DNA from: Microbotryum silenes-acaulis
Taxonomy: Eukaryota; Basidiomycota; Microbotryomycetes; Microbotryales; Microbotryaceae
Direction: 5' to 3'
Assembly: GCA_003665825.1 (NCBI GenBank)
Contig: QPFY01000012.1
Coordinates: forward strand, 558,001 to 622,000
DNA length: 64,000 nt
Within the stretch, counting starts at the first letter, position 1. The number at the start of each line of letters is the position of its first letter. Position numbers and translations under genes: made by a program. Shown piece by piece: positions 54,274-64,000 of the stretch. The notes beneath the pieces were generated by a model, which was not told where the DNA came from, searched no databases, and worked only from the letters and a program-made list of their open reading frames with translations.

Positions 54274-56585
54274 ATGCAGGGCTTTGCATCGTATGCATCC
54301 CACTTACTCGCCTCAACTACGGCCGGGCCGAGTCAAGGGCTGAGCGCATACATCGGCGGCGGCGCCCACCCGAGTGCCTCCTCAGCGACGCCCATGTTCT
54401 ACTCGACCCGCGACTCGTACATCCCCTTTGACGAGTCGGACGACATACTCGGCGCGTCTTCGTCGACCCAGGGCGAAGATGCTCGAGGGAGGTACGACAA
54501 CACTCGCACGGGCCTGTCCTTTGGCGGAAGCGTCGATGGCGGCAGCACCAGCACACGTGACGACCACCACCATGACCGAACACGGACACCGGCCGCCACC
54601 TCGCTCGGTGACAGTCATGGCCATCACCACCGCAACCACACTGTTCAAGGGGACGATGACGACGATGATAACCCCTATCGGCGTGACCCAAGTGTGACCA
54701 CCGCAACATCGTCCTCGAACGCTGCAGGCGCAGCACCGTCGAGCATGCTCGGGCTCGACCTCCCCGCGTTCGTCTCGAGGATCAACCCGGCCAACGCCGC
54801 TCGGGGATGGCGCGCACACGAATCGGTGCAGCACCCTCCACCGCATCGCTACTACCCCGAGCAGGAAGATCTCTCGGAGGAAGACGAAGGCCCACTCGAC
54901 TACATCGAGGATGCCGACGAGGAGGACGAGGACGCTAGTCCACCAGGGGCATTTCTTTCGACACCCTCTCCGCCTTTTTCGAGCGGAGGAGCAGAGCCTT
55001 TGCTGGCGCAGAGAACGCTGTTCCTTTACCCGGCCCGGGGGAGAACAGAAGGCGCCAGAGCGAACGGGGAATACAGAGACTCGCACTGGATCGTCGCATA
55101 TGGTGTATGTGTGCTGGCCGTGTTTGTGCTCGGGCTGCTGGGATGGTGGGAGGCACCGATAAAGGTTGGTCTTTGGTCTTGTTCCATGCAGAGATTCTTT
55201 TGCTGAGTAACAAAGCTAATTCTTTGTGATATGCTATCGAACCTCAGGACACACCCTCGTACCCCGCATATTCGATCTTCAACACGATCCCCGTGCTGCT
55301 CACGCTTTCGTTCGTCTCGCTTCTCGCGGGTGTCTCGTCGGCAACATATATCCTCGCCGTACGACACGGGATGCGACACTTCATCAACGCAGCTCTTATC
55401 GCTGGCCCGCTTCTGTTCATCGGTGCGGGTGTGCTCTCGTTTGGAGGCTCGTTCGGCGGTATCGGCGCCGCAGGCGACAAGGGCTGGAAAGCCGGGATGA
55501 GATGGTTCGCTGTGGCATGCTTCGTGTGGGCGTATGTGTTGGGCAGGGCGGCCATTTCGAGGAGGAAGCAAGTTTCACGAGCTATTGCTCTAGGCGAGGT
55601 AAGTTTGCTCTTATTCTCACTGCACATGCCTAGTCTTAGGATACTTACTCATTTGAGCGATTCTGCAATCCTCGATCAGCTGGCGACCCAAATCATTCTC
55701 GAGCACCCGCTCCTCATCTTGCTATGCTTCGGCCTCTCGGTTCTATCGGCGGTCGTTGCGCTCCCATGCTTTGTGCTCGTCGCCAACCAGCTGTTCGACT
55801 CGTCGGTCTCGTCGTCGTGGCTCCCCGGGTGGGGTTCCATCGTGACGCTGCTCGTTTTCGCGTGGTCGCTGGCCATCCTGCGTGGCGTGCAGCATGCCAT
55901 CGTCGGCGGTGTCGTCGGTGCCTATTACTTCGAACGCCAGCAGGCCGAATACCCCGGCCCCGTCGTGGTGACTAGAGCGGCGTTGCAGCGTGCGACCCAT
56001 GGCTCGCTCGGGACCATCATCTTTGCTTCGGCCATCACTTCGCTCGCCACATCGACGACGAGCCTTCTCAAGCGCGCGCAGACTGTGCTCCGGTCCAAGC
56101 ATCTTTACCCCATTTTCCAGCCATTAACTTATTTCGTGCCGCTGATGGGCATCGTCACGAGCTTCATTTCCAGCTTCAATGGCTATGCGCTGAGCTACGC
56201 CGGGATGACGGGCAAGCCATACCTGCAAAGCGCTCGCGAGGTCGCCAAGATGGTACGACAGAACAAGACGAGTGCGCTCGGTGACAGCCTCCTCGTACGC
56301 CTCGTCCTCTTTGTCGTCTCGTTCGGTTTCGGCCTCCTCGCGGGTCTGGTTGCGTTCCTGGTCGCGTCGTCGAGATTGGCGTCAGGGGTGCACATGACCC
56401 CGTTCGTCGCTGCGTTGTGCTACTTTGTGCCCGTGTGGACGCTCAAGTTGTGCCACGATGTCTGTGGAGATACGGTCGATGCCCTGTTCCTGTGCCTCAA
56501 CATCGATCTCGTCAAGGGGGAGAACCACTCGGAGGAGACGAGGACCGCGTTCAAGACCGAGGCAAGTGAGCCGAGTTTCGTTTGA
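54274..56585 (+). CDS. Choline-transporter-like (CTL/PNS1) membrane protein
   Basis: Three exons (54274-55164, 55248-55598, 55680-56585) give 715 residues. A disordered, acidic and His-rich N-terminal region of about 260 residues precedes about ten membrane helices. The CTL domain shows WIVAYGVCVLAVFVLGLLGWWE, PVLLTLSFVSLLAGVSSATYI, GSIVTLLVFAWSLAILRGVQHAIVGGVVGAYYF, RATHGSLGTIIFASAITSL, NGYALSYAGMTGKPYLQSARE and DTVDALFLCLNIDL near the C terminus, all CTL/PNS1 signatures. The second intron (81 nt) could be read through without a stop, so its use is inferred from splice signals and family spacing. Fungal Pns1 is in the plasma membrane; transport of choline is proven for animal CTL1 but doubtful for yeast Pns1. 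Confidence 0.88.
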
Positions 56586-57322
56586 GGAAGCGCTGCTGCC
56601 TTCTTTCACTGGACGGAGGACCGTTGGAGGAATGGAATTGTGAATATTGTTGTGTTCCTATCCGAGTGCTTTGCTCTGTGTAGTACCTCATTTTTTGTCT
56701 TTGCTTTATTTCACTGTTCCATCACTGTATATGATTGCATGTCAAGTTTCGACCACGTAGCTTTTTTTCTCAGTAAGATTCAGGCGAGATGGAACCCTTC
56801 GGCGCGCGAGGTCACGAGGAGGCCGAAGGAGTTTGGTTCGCCGTGCATATGGCTGAACTCATGACGACCGTCTTCCATCCGGTGCACCACATCAACCGGG
56901 CCATATGCGTCGTCTGCCATCGGACAACGACTGCCCGGCTCGCTAAGACTCTGCAATACCGCCCGAGGATTCCCTGCTTCTCTTCTGTCTCTGCAGTTTG
57001 GGGGACCCTTGGTACTACTGAAATTCACGCCTATGCGGGTCAAAATAAGCCTAATAAATATACTACCCCGCGCGCGGCGAGTTTAGGGAGCTTTTTGGAG
57101 ATTTGGCCCAGGAAAACGTTGGTACGGGCTAGGTGCACCATTCCCCTGCCAACCCTTTTTTATTTGATAGACTTCATTAAACAGCATAATTATATTAATA
57201 CCTAGAAATCTTCGGAAAAGTCAGAGGGAATGCTGTTACGCATACTGGCAGAAGCCAGTAGTGTAGGACTCATTGACCCTGAACCAGGATCAACCATACC
57301 CACTAAAACCCCCTTTGGTGGC
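56586..57322. other. Intergenic, leading into transposon debris
   Basis: 737 bp. AT-rich around 56640-56770 and 57140-57210. The base composition changes near 57200, where LINE-derived sequence probably begins. Confidence 0.4.
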
Positions 57323-58027
57323 TTACAGAGACACTAGGCGACCCTTGGACTCCTGAATAGAGGCTCGAAGCCCCTCGAAGTCCGTTTCGGCGATCGGTTC
57401 CAAAAGATCCGACGAGAATCGGCGACGGCGACAGAGCTTCCAGATCGAGTGAAAGAAGAGGACTCGTAGTTCGACAAGTCGACGTTCCGAGCGAGACATG
57501 ACCGGACATACAAAGTCCACAAAGACTGGGTGGGGGGTCGGGGACAGAGCAGACCAGAGACGCCGGGCAAATGGGCAGCCGACCGCGAGCTGGGCCAGGC
57601 ACTCGGGTGCTTCCGAGAGGCACATCACGCAGGAGGCAGATCGATTGTTGGGGTGAGGGCTGGTTGGGGAGGCGACTTGGCTGCCCAGATGGAGGGACCC
57701 CAGGGAGAGAAGGTGGCCGGTATCCTCGGCGTCCGAGTGAACCCGGCGAACCTTGCGCAAAGCCTTCCACCAAGCGTTCCAACGTTGCTCAGGCAGATCG
57801 AATACCTTCTGGTGTCCCTTGGGGAAGATAGGAGGGAAAATGAAGGCTTGGTGGCGTTTGGACGCGTTCACGAACGAAGACGGCGTCATCACCTCGCCAT
57901 CGGGCCCTCGAAAAAGCGTCGGGTTTACCGAGAGTTGTATTCCGTGGCCCGCTGGGAAGTAGAGTACGTGCGTCGCCCATTGCTCGAGGCCAGCCCCCGG
58001 AGGCAAAAGTGGTCGCTAATTCGGGCA
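57323..58027 (-). mobile_element. LINE 3' fragment (C-terminal tail of a reverse-transcriptase polyprotein)
   Basis: A minus-strand frame open from about 58027 to a stop at 57323-57325 encodes about 230 residues resembling the C-terminal region after the reverse transcriptase of non-LTR elements: GLEQWATHVLYFPAGHGIQLSVNP, FVNASKRHQAFIFPPIFP, then a zf-RVT-like segment with ASCVMCLSEAPECLAQLAVGCPFARRLW (C-x2-C...H/C...C). No RT core is present, so this is a fragment. It abuts the KDZ remnant without visible target duplication. Confidence 0.55.
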
Positions 58028-58130
58028 CTTGCTACTTATCCCCGCTAATGGTCCATCTGCCTCAGCACCACGAGTTCCCCCCACTTCCCTCCACCCAAGG
58101 CCTTGCAGGCTTGCACCCATCGCTTCAAGC

Positions 58131-60121
58131 ATGGACATCCTACCACACACACCACCACCTCTACAACCTAGCTCAGCATCGCCAGTCGGAACAGAGAAGG
58201 GAAAACGCGCTGACAAGATCAAGCGCAAGAAGAGCACGACCGTGAGGAGGAGGAGGAAGAAGGTGACCAGCAACAAGGACACGATCGAGAATGGGGCCAC
58301 GACGTTGGTGGGAACGGAGGAGGAGGCGAAGACGAAGAAGAAGAAGAGGAGGAGATTATGGACCAAGCGAGTACGGAAAAGGGAGCCCTCGTTGTCCCCG
58401 GATAGCGAGCTGTTCGACAAGACGTTCGGCTTCAATTTCGGTATTTTCCGCTCTCCGACGAAGAGGCGTCCGAAACGTCAGCCGAGCCCTCCCCCATCAC
58501 CATCGGTCCAGAGGTCAACGCGTCGTCGGAAGGAGCATTCGGAGAAATCCATTGCCGGCCTCCACAAATCATCGTCCGAGCCTTGGACTGACATTGCCGA
58601 TGGCGCAACGGCGTGGCCTCTAGACACCGAGACCGGCGGCTTCGAGCACGACTTCGAGCCTAACAGCGCGCCCGACTTTGAGCCCGACTACGACTTCAGT
58701 CGCGATTTCGGCGGTGGATACTCATCTGGACCGGAGCATTCGCCATTCTACCCAGACGGTGCTTCTCAAGACCAAGCGCCCTCTTCACTTAAGCGATCGC
58801 GGATCGAGAGGAACGCCAAGAAGCAGCGCAATCGTCGCCGGACTGCGAGGGCCGAAGCTAAGACTAGGGCGTCTAAACGAGCTGAACTTCTCCAGGCGTA
58901 CCTATTGATGAAGAAAAAGGCCAAATAAGTGCTTCGACAGAGCGGGTTTGTCCCTTCCCCGGACGACGAGGAGTGGTGCGACGCATGTCATGAACGCCGA
59001 GTCACCAGAAAGGTCCGGGTTGTCGACCTGTTCTTTGCAGGTAAGTGCTTCTGTTGCACATCTTTTGTCAATCACCCCTACGCTATCGTCTTGGACTGAT
59101 TTTATATCCCCCAACCATGAGCAGGCATGCGAGAACTACGATACTGCCCATGCTATTCCGAGATCCAAACCCTGGCAGCTCACGGTCTTCTCCCGACGTC
59201 GTCATCTTCAATCCGAAAAAGAGAAGGCATCACCGCATTCACCTTTCGCACGATCGAATATCTCGACACCTACTGGGGGGTAGATCCTTTTGATATCTAT
59301 GGCATGTCCAAAGCGCTCATTCTCTTTTGGTCCTCTGAATTATCCTCGGAGGATCCTTTTAACAAGGTGGGCTCTGGGACAGGGACAGGCCGGAAACATT
59401 CACTGTTTCTTACAGAAAATATTGGAAGCTTCCCGGGGTCCAACCGTGCGTCAGCATCTTCAAGCCGCAATGGATGAATATCAATTTATGCAACAGCTGC
59501 AGGCAACTTTGACCGCCGAAATTCTCGGCCTCTCCCCGCGCGAGCGTCTGGCCGACGTTTGTCCGGCATGTTTTGGGCCTCGGATCGATGAAGCCGACAA
59601 GAGCGAGAATGACCTCGATGTCATCATTGCTGTCGACGGCAATTTTCAGCATCGACGATTCGCGCGGGCAAATGCTGATCCTCTCAAGTCACGTCCCGCG
59701 TTATTCCTGCCACCAGACAAGATTCAAAACGAGCAAGCTTTGATCGACGGATCGACTGAAGCGGGCGAGAAGGTACCTTGGTGCTGCTGGTGTCGGGTCA
59801 CCCGAACCCAATAATGCGTTGACCCGACTGTCTGTGATTGCTAAACGGGCTATTCTATCATACAGGACGAATGCACAGCCAACTGGAAGACCGCAGATGG
59901 TGGTGTGACCTCCGCTTCGTCAAATGTAGTGGCCGACACAGGCCTCGTTGCTGCAGTGTGCCGTCATGATCGTTGCCTGCGACTTTGCAACCTTCATCAA
60001 TCAGGTGAAAAGTATGTGTGGACCGGCCATCTGTGACTCCAGGCAAGGACACTAATAAGCGAGTTTGGTCTACCGCAGGTATTTTTACCTTTTCTGGCCT
60101 TTTGGCTTAGATCAAGTGTAG
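58131..60121 (+). pseudogene. KDZ (Kyakuja-Dileera-Zisupton) transposase remnant
   Basis: A basic, Ser/Pro-rich N-terminal region opens at ATG 58131 and meets an in-frame TAA at 58926. The same frame continues with WCDACHERR...VVDLFFAG, spliced (GTAAGT 59041, CAG 59124) to MRELRYCPCYSEIQTLAAHGLLP...TAFTFRTIEYLDTYW, the CxC1-like zinc and helical block of KDZ transposases. Next come ICxxCxG-like ADVCPACFGP, then VIIAVDGNFQHRRFARAN, the catalytic DGNF motif. ADTGLVAAVCRHDRCLRLCNLHQSGEKYFYLFWPFGLDQ follows, with a stop at 60119-60121. The domain order is that of KDZ, but the C-terminal half of the transposase, including its last catalytic Glu, is missing. A stop and frame changes make it inactive. 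Confidence 0.78.
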
Positions 60122-60324
60122 TATCTGTTCTTATCAGTTTTCATTACTGATAGTTGTTCAACGAACAACATCCAATCAAATCTTATCTTTCGTTGCCTGG
60201 GTGTGCAGTTCTTGGGCTTGCCCTCCTGCCTCCCAAGATGTCCGTGCTTTCTCACTCCCAGCGCGGTACGTCAGTGGCGCCACTTTGTCTTTTCACTAAC
60301 GCGCCGCAAATAGAATCGCAAAAC

Positions 60325-61763
60325 ATGGACAACATCACGAACACCAACAACGCCAGCCCTGCTGCTATACCACCTCTTCGCCCTGACCCTCCCGATCCTC
60401 CCGGCCAAGCCCCCGCCACCACCACCAAATCATACTCCGCCGCGGTCGGCGCCCGCTCCGCTGCGAAGCACGGCAACGCCACCGCCAACACCTCGACTGC
60501 CGTCGCCGCCCATCCCCTGATGCACAACATCGAGAACTGTGTCATCATCAACACCCCACCCTCAACCTCGGTCGAGCAAGTCCTCCTCGCGCTCGACAAA
60601 CACTACCCTGCCCTTACCGGCGCAATGCCATGCGTCATCAAGGGTCAGCGCGGCCTCCGCTTTCCCAAGGCCGCCGATCTCGACACCCTGGTGGCCAACG
60701 GCCTTACTGTTGGCAAGACTCTGTGCAAAGTCGAGAAGCTGTACAGCTCTACTAAAGTAGGTGTTGTACAATGCACCCTTACGGGCTTTTTCTCCGACCC
60801 CGAGGGCCTCCGCGCCTATTCGATGAGCAGATCGCTGCCTATGGCACGGTCCTCCGCCGTCGCATCCAATACATTGGAAAGACGAAACACATCTCTGGGA
60901 TGTACGACTTTATCCTTGCCCTTAAGGATGTAGATGTGTTGCCCCCTGCCTCACTTTCTATTGTTCGTGACGGTGTCACTGAGCGAATCCCACTGAGGAT
61001 CACCGGTGGCATGCGCCACTGCGTCTTCTGCCGTTTCGCGGCTCACGTCCGTAAGGATTGCCCCGTCGCTCCGGCGTGCAAGTCCTGCGCGAGCACCTCG
61101 CACGCCACCCAGCACTGCCCGGGCCGTCACGCGTCGAGCCCCCAGGGTCCCCCCACGTCACGTGCCCCGCAAGCCTCCACCGTTACCACCGCCGCCCCCA
61201 CCGCCCGCGGGTCCAAGTCGATCCCCGCGGCCTCCGCCCCCGACCGCACGACTAAAAAACGTCGAGTGGAACAGGATCTGGCTACCCAGACTGAAGATCT
61301 GTCCAACAGGGCTCAGCCCGAATCTCTGTCGAAGACTGCCCGCCCCGAGTTCTCCTTCAATTTCCCTTCCAATACTGCCACTCAAACTGCCCCCCAGCCT
61401 GCCTCCAACCAGGGAACTGCCTCTTCCCTCGTTGAAAAATCCTCCGAGTCCCCCAGCTCAGAGACCACCTCTCCATCCCCAAGCCCTCCTCCGGCCACGC
61501 CAAAGTCGATCATAACTCGATCCAAGTCGATTGCCGCCCTCTCCACGCCAGCCACTTGTGAAGCCCCTCCCACTGCGCCTGCCCTCGAAGCCTCCGAGCC
61601 GACTCCCGAGCCCTCTTCGCCCACGCCGTTGCCCTCAGCCGCGCCCAAAGCCCGACCCAATGACGCCGACGCCGACGACGAGGCCGACGAAGAAGCCGAA
61701 GACCAAGAAGCACCTCCCAAGGATGTGGAATACGCTATGGACCAAGATGATGAGCACAACTAA
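60325..61763 (+). pseudogene. LINE ORF1, gag-like nucleic-acid-binding protein (frameshifted)
   Basis: The frame opens at ATG 60325 (MDNITNTNNASP), Pro/Ala-rich, then NCVIINTPPSTSVEQVLLALDKHYP and KVGVVQCTLTGFF. Near 60800-60830 the frame changes, and the following frame carries LFDEQIAAYGTVLRRRIQYIGKTKHISGMYDFILALKD, then two CCHC knuckles (CVFCRFAAHVRKDC and CKSCASTSHATQHC), then a Ser/Pro-rich and acidic tail ending DQDDEHN at TAA 61761-61763. LINE ORF1 proteins bind element RNA. One single-base shift is enough to explain the break. Confidence 0.75.
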
Positions 61764-64000
61764 GATCCCCAACGTGTCTTTTGTTGCTGCCAACGTGCAG
61801 TCAATCAATGAAGACCGTAAGCGTGCCTCTCTTTTCTCCAATCTCTGCTCCCATAACGCCGACGTCTTTCTCCTGAGCGAAACTGGCCGACCTTCCCCCG
61901 AAAGGGTGGCCCAGTGGACTCAGGAGTGCCAAGACTTAAAGCTCTCTGCTCTCTTCACTCCTTTCAACAACACTGCCATACTCTGGAAGAGCGACTCCGT
62001 GGTCATTCCAATTGATCCCGAGTCGCCTCCCAACACTCTTCGTGCCTCTTTTTCTTTCCCGGACCGAGTCACCGACGCCACCTTTCGTGTGGGTGATTCA
62101 AAGGTCCGGGTTGTAGTAATATACGCGCCTTCCTCCGACAAGCCAGAAAAAAAGCGCTTCCTCTCACATCTCAGCACAGCCCTTCGACAAGTCGTACGTG
62201 ACGAACCCTCGCCGCCTGCGCTCCTAGTCGGGGGGGACTGGAATTGTGTTGAGTCCCAACCCCTCGATTCGGAGAACCAAAACGGAACGAATTATGGGGG
62301 TCAGGAGATGCGCGACCTTGCCACGGCCAACAATCTTTTCGACGCCTATCGGCTCCACCATCCCAAAGGACGAGCCACGAGAATCGCTCAGCGCCCGGCA
62401 CGTGCCGTCGCCTCGACCGCATCTATGTCTCGCCTGATTGGGTCGACCTCTTCCATGATCACAAAATTTGGGCCCCTGTCCTCAAATCGACGCACTCAAT
62501 GGTTGTGGCACGGTTCCAAGTGCTGGGCGCAATCGACATCGGTCCGGGCAAATTCAAGCTGGGTTTGCACGTGATCGAGGGCGACGCGACCTGCGAGTAC
62601 CTCACTTCCATTGTCCGCACCCTGTACAACGAAGCCCTCCTACAGACGCCCAACGATCCACCAGCAGCTTGGACATCCACCGAACACCGCCTGCTGCCCG
62701 AGCTGCAGGCTCTGGCCCGGACGTTCGCTCGGTTCCGACGTGGAGGGTCGGAGCAAGAGAGGGGTCCCGCCTCGACCCATCTCTGGCGGGTCCCTCTTCC
62801 ATCTTCATCCGCCTGCGCAAAGTGTGTTGGAATGGGTTGGTGCAACAGAAGACGATCTCGTCTGTGAGCACAGGGGGAGCCAACTGGGTTGAGGCGGTGA
62901 TCGCGAGTGAGAGCGAGGCCAGGGATTCTTGGGCTCAGTATTCATTAGAAAGTGTCCAATTGGGTATTGCTTAGACGTTGGTAGGCTCCGCGCGCAGAAG
63001 CGGCTTAGTTTCTCCCCATCCGCTTCTCAATGTGCTTTCGCTGATCAGGGAGTCGATTTCCTCAACGTCTCTAAGAACACTACAAAGTGCGAGCATCCGA
63101 CCTGATCCCTTCGCTCACGGTCAACGATGTTGTTCATTCCGACCCTGATTCGATGCTTGGAGCGGCCAGCGACTACTTCGAGCGGGTCTATGAGGACCGC
63201 CCCATCAATGACGCGGCCCTGAAGGCGATCATCGACGGCCTCGCTTCAACTCGCCTCTCCCCCGCGGACTCACTCAAGCTCGAGGAAGCGTACCCGTTGG
63301 AGGAGATGACAAAGGCTCAAGAGGCGTGTAAGTCGAACTCTTCGCCAGGGCCTGACGGCCTCCCGGTTGAGTTCTATCGCGCTACGTGGCCGGCCACTGG
63401 CCCGATTCTTCGAGACGTCATCACCTCGATCCCCACCGAGGCCCGTCAGCCTGGACCTCTTCCCCGCAACACCGCCCACATCCATCTCATCCACAAACGC
63501 GGCGAGAGGGATCAGCTCTCGAACAAACGCCCCATATCGCTCATCAATGCGGACGAGCGCATCATCTCCCAAGCCCACAACCAGCGCCTCGCTCCCTTGC
63601 TCGAGTCCCTGATCGGCCCAACCCAACGTGGCTTTGTTCCGAACCGTTGGATCGGCACGAACATCGCTGAGGTCCAGTGTCTCATGGACCCTGGACTTCC
63701 GGGCTCACCACCCGTGTCCGGCATGCTAGCGGTGATGGACTTTGAAAAGGCTTACGATCGTCTCTCCCACACGTACCTTGATGCAGTCCTCTGCGCCGTT
63801 GGCCTCGGCCCCAAAGCCCGCCAATGGTACCGAGCGACCTACACCAACCAATCCGCCTCGATCTTCCTCAACGGTTGGCTCTCTGCCGCTTTCGACATCC
63901 TGTCGGGCGTTCGGCAAGGTGATCCTCTGGCTCCGTCTCTTCGTTCTGGCGATCGAGGGTTTTGCCTGTCAGATTCGATTGAGAGTCAAGGGCATCGAGA
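61747..64000 (+). pseudogene. LINE ORF2, AP endonuclease plus reverse transcriptase (frameshifted, partial)
   Basis: ORF2 starts at ATG 61747 or 61750, overlapping the end of ORF1 by about 15 nt. The APE-type endonuclease shows FVAANVQSINEDRKR, VFLLSETGRP and LLVGGDWNCVESQPLD. Near 62380 the frame shifts, after which RLDRIYVSPDWVDLFHDHKIW continues the endonuclease. A further shift lies around 62840. The RT domain appears from about 63100: NSSPGPDGLPVEFYRATW, HLIHKRGERDQLSNKRPISLINADERI, RGFVPNRWIGTNI, AVMDFEKAYDRLSHTYL (first catalytic Asp) and LSGVRQGDPLAP. Another frame change follows near 63930. The YADD box would be beyond the window. DFEKAYDR and GVRQGDPL point to an L1/Tx1-like clade. 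Confidence 0.8.

Larger units (their letters stand above)
60122..64000 (+). mobile_element. Non-LTR retrotransposon (LINE), 5' part, running off the window
   Basis: ORF1 (gag-like, two CCHC knuckles) and ORF2 (AP endonuclease then reverse transcriptase) are arranged as in L1-like fungal LINEs. Several frameshifts interrupt both. The 5' boundary is not defined; it begins somewhere after the KDZ remnant ends at 60121. The 3' end lies beyond the window. Confidence 0.85.

Noticed and set aside
1..64000. CRISPR arrays, tRNA or rRNA genes
   Set aside because: No regularly spaced repeats of CRISPR type, no cloverleaf with intact A and B boxes and no rRNA core sequence was noticed; a tRNA scan could still find one.

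Overview
The window is nuclear DNA of a basidiomycete fungus. Protein-coding genes carry many short GT-AG introns (mostly 55-140 nt, 14 or 15 exons in the transporter genes). The DNA is fairly GC-rich, and the products include fungal hallmarks: OPT transporters, a Zn2Cys6 regulator, a quinate-repressor-like AROM derivative, Kre9/Knh1-type wall proteins and basidiomycete-style F-box proteins. A red-yeast or smut-like Pucciniomycotina (Microbotryomycetes) is my best guess for the lineage, but this is inference from gene style only. No rRNA, tRNA or CRISPR array was recognised.

Layout. 1-534: 3' end of a major-facilitator transporter. 1006-4861: a decayed PIF/Harbinger DNA transposon with a TAA target duplication. 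A second element (1389-3212) sits inside its transposase gene: an intact gag-protease frame bounded by perfect 115-bp INVERTED repeats and a 5-bp target duplication. 4862-7737: gene-free, ending in a TATA-type promoter with two adjacent palindromes. 7738-8565: a small secreted-peptide precursor in which every 22-residue Lys-Arg repeat is carried by its own 66-nt exon. 10408-18768: two tandem oligopeptide transporter genes. 18903-25355: a divergent pair, a quinate-repressor-like pseudo-enzyme and a Zn2Cys6 activator. 26003-31581: a mucin-like membrane protein and a large secreted alpha/beta hydrolase.

31861-56585 is dense housekeeping: IWS1/SPN1, a HAD hydrolase, TFIIH subunit TFB3/MAT1, mitochondrial ribosomal mL49, EPL1 of NuA4, an F-box protein, an uncharacterised beta-rich protein, an SDR oxidoreductase, GINS subunit PSF2 and a choline-transporter-like protein. 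57323-64000 is transposon debris: a LINE 3' fragment, a KDZ (Kyakuja-Dileera-Zisupton) transposase remnant, and a second LINE with ORF1, endonuclease and reverse transcriptase running off the window.

The most interesting candidate is the peptide precursor plus transporters. A Kex2-type precursor would release three 20-residue peptides differing only at a few positions near the C terminus, and the next two genes downstream are oligopeptide importers. By analogy with the Cryptococcus Qsp1/Opt1 peptide system, where a secreted peptide is re-imported, this could be a secrete-and-reimport signalling or nutrient module. The link is inferred from proximity and protein class only. Exon boundaries throughout were placed by eye from splice consensus, frame continuity and family conservation.
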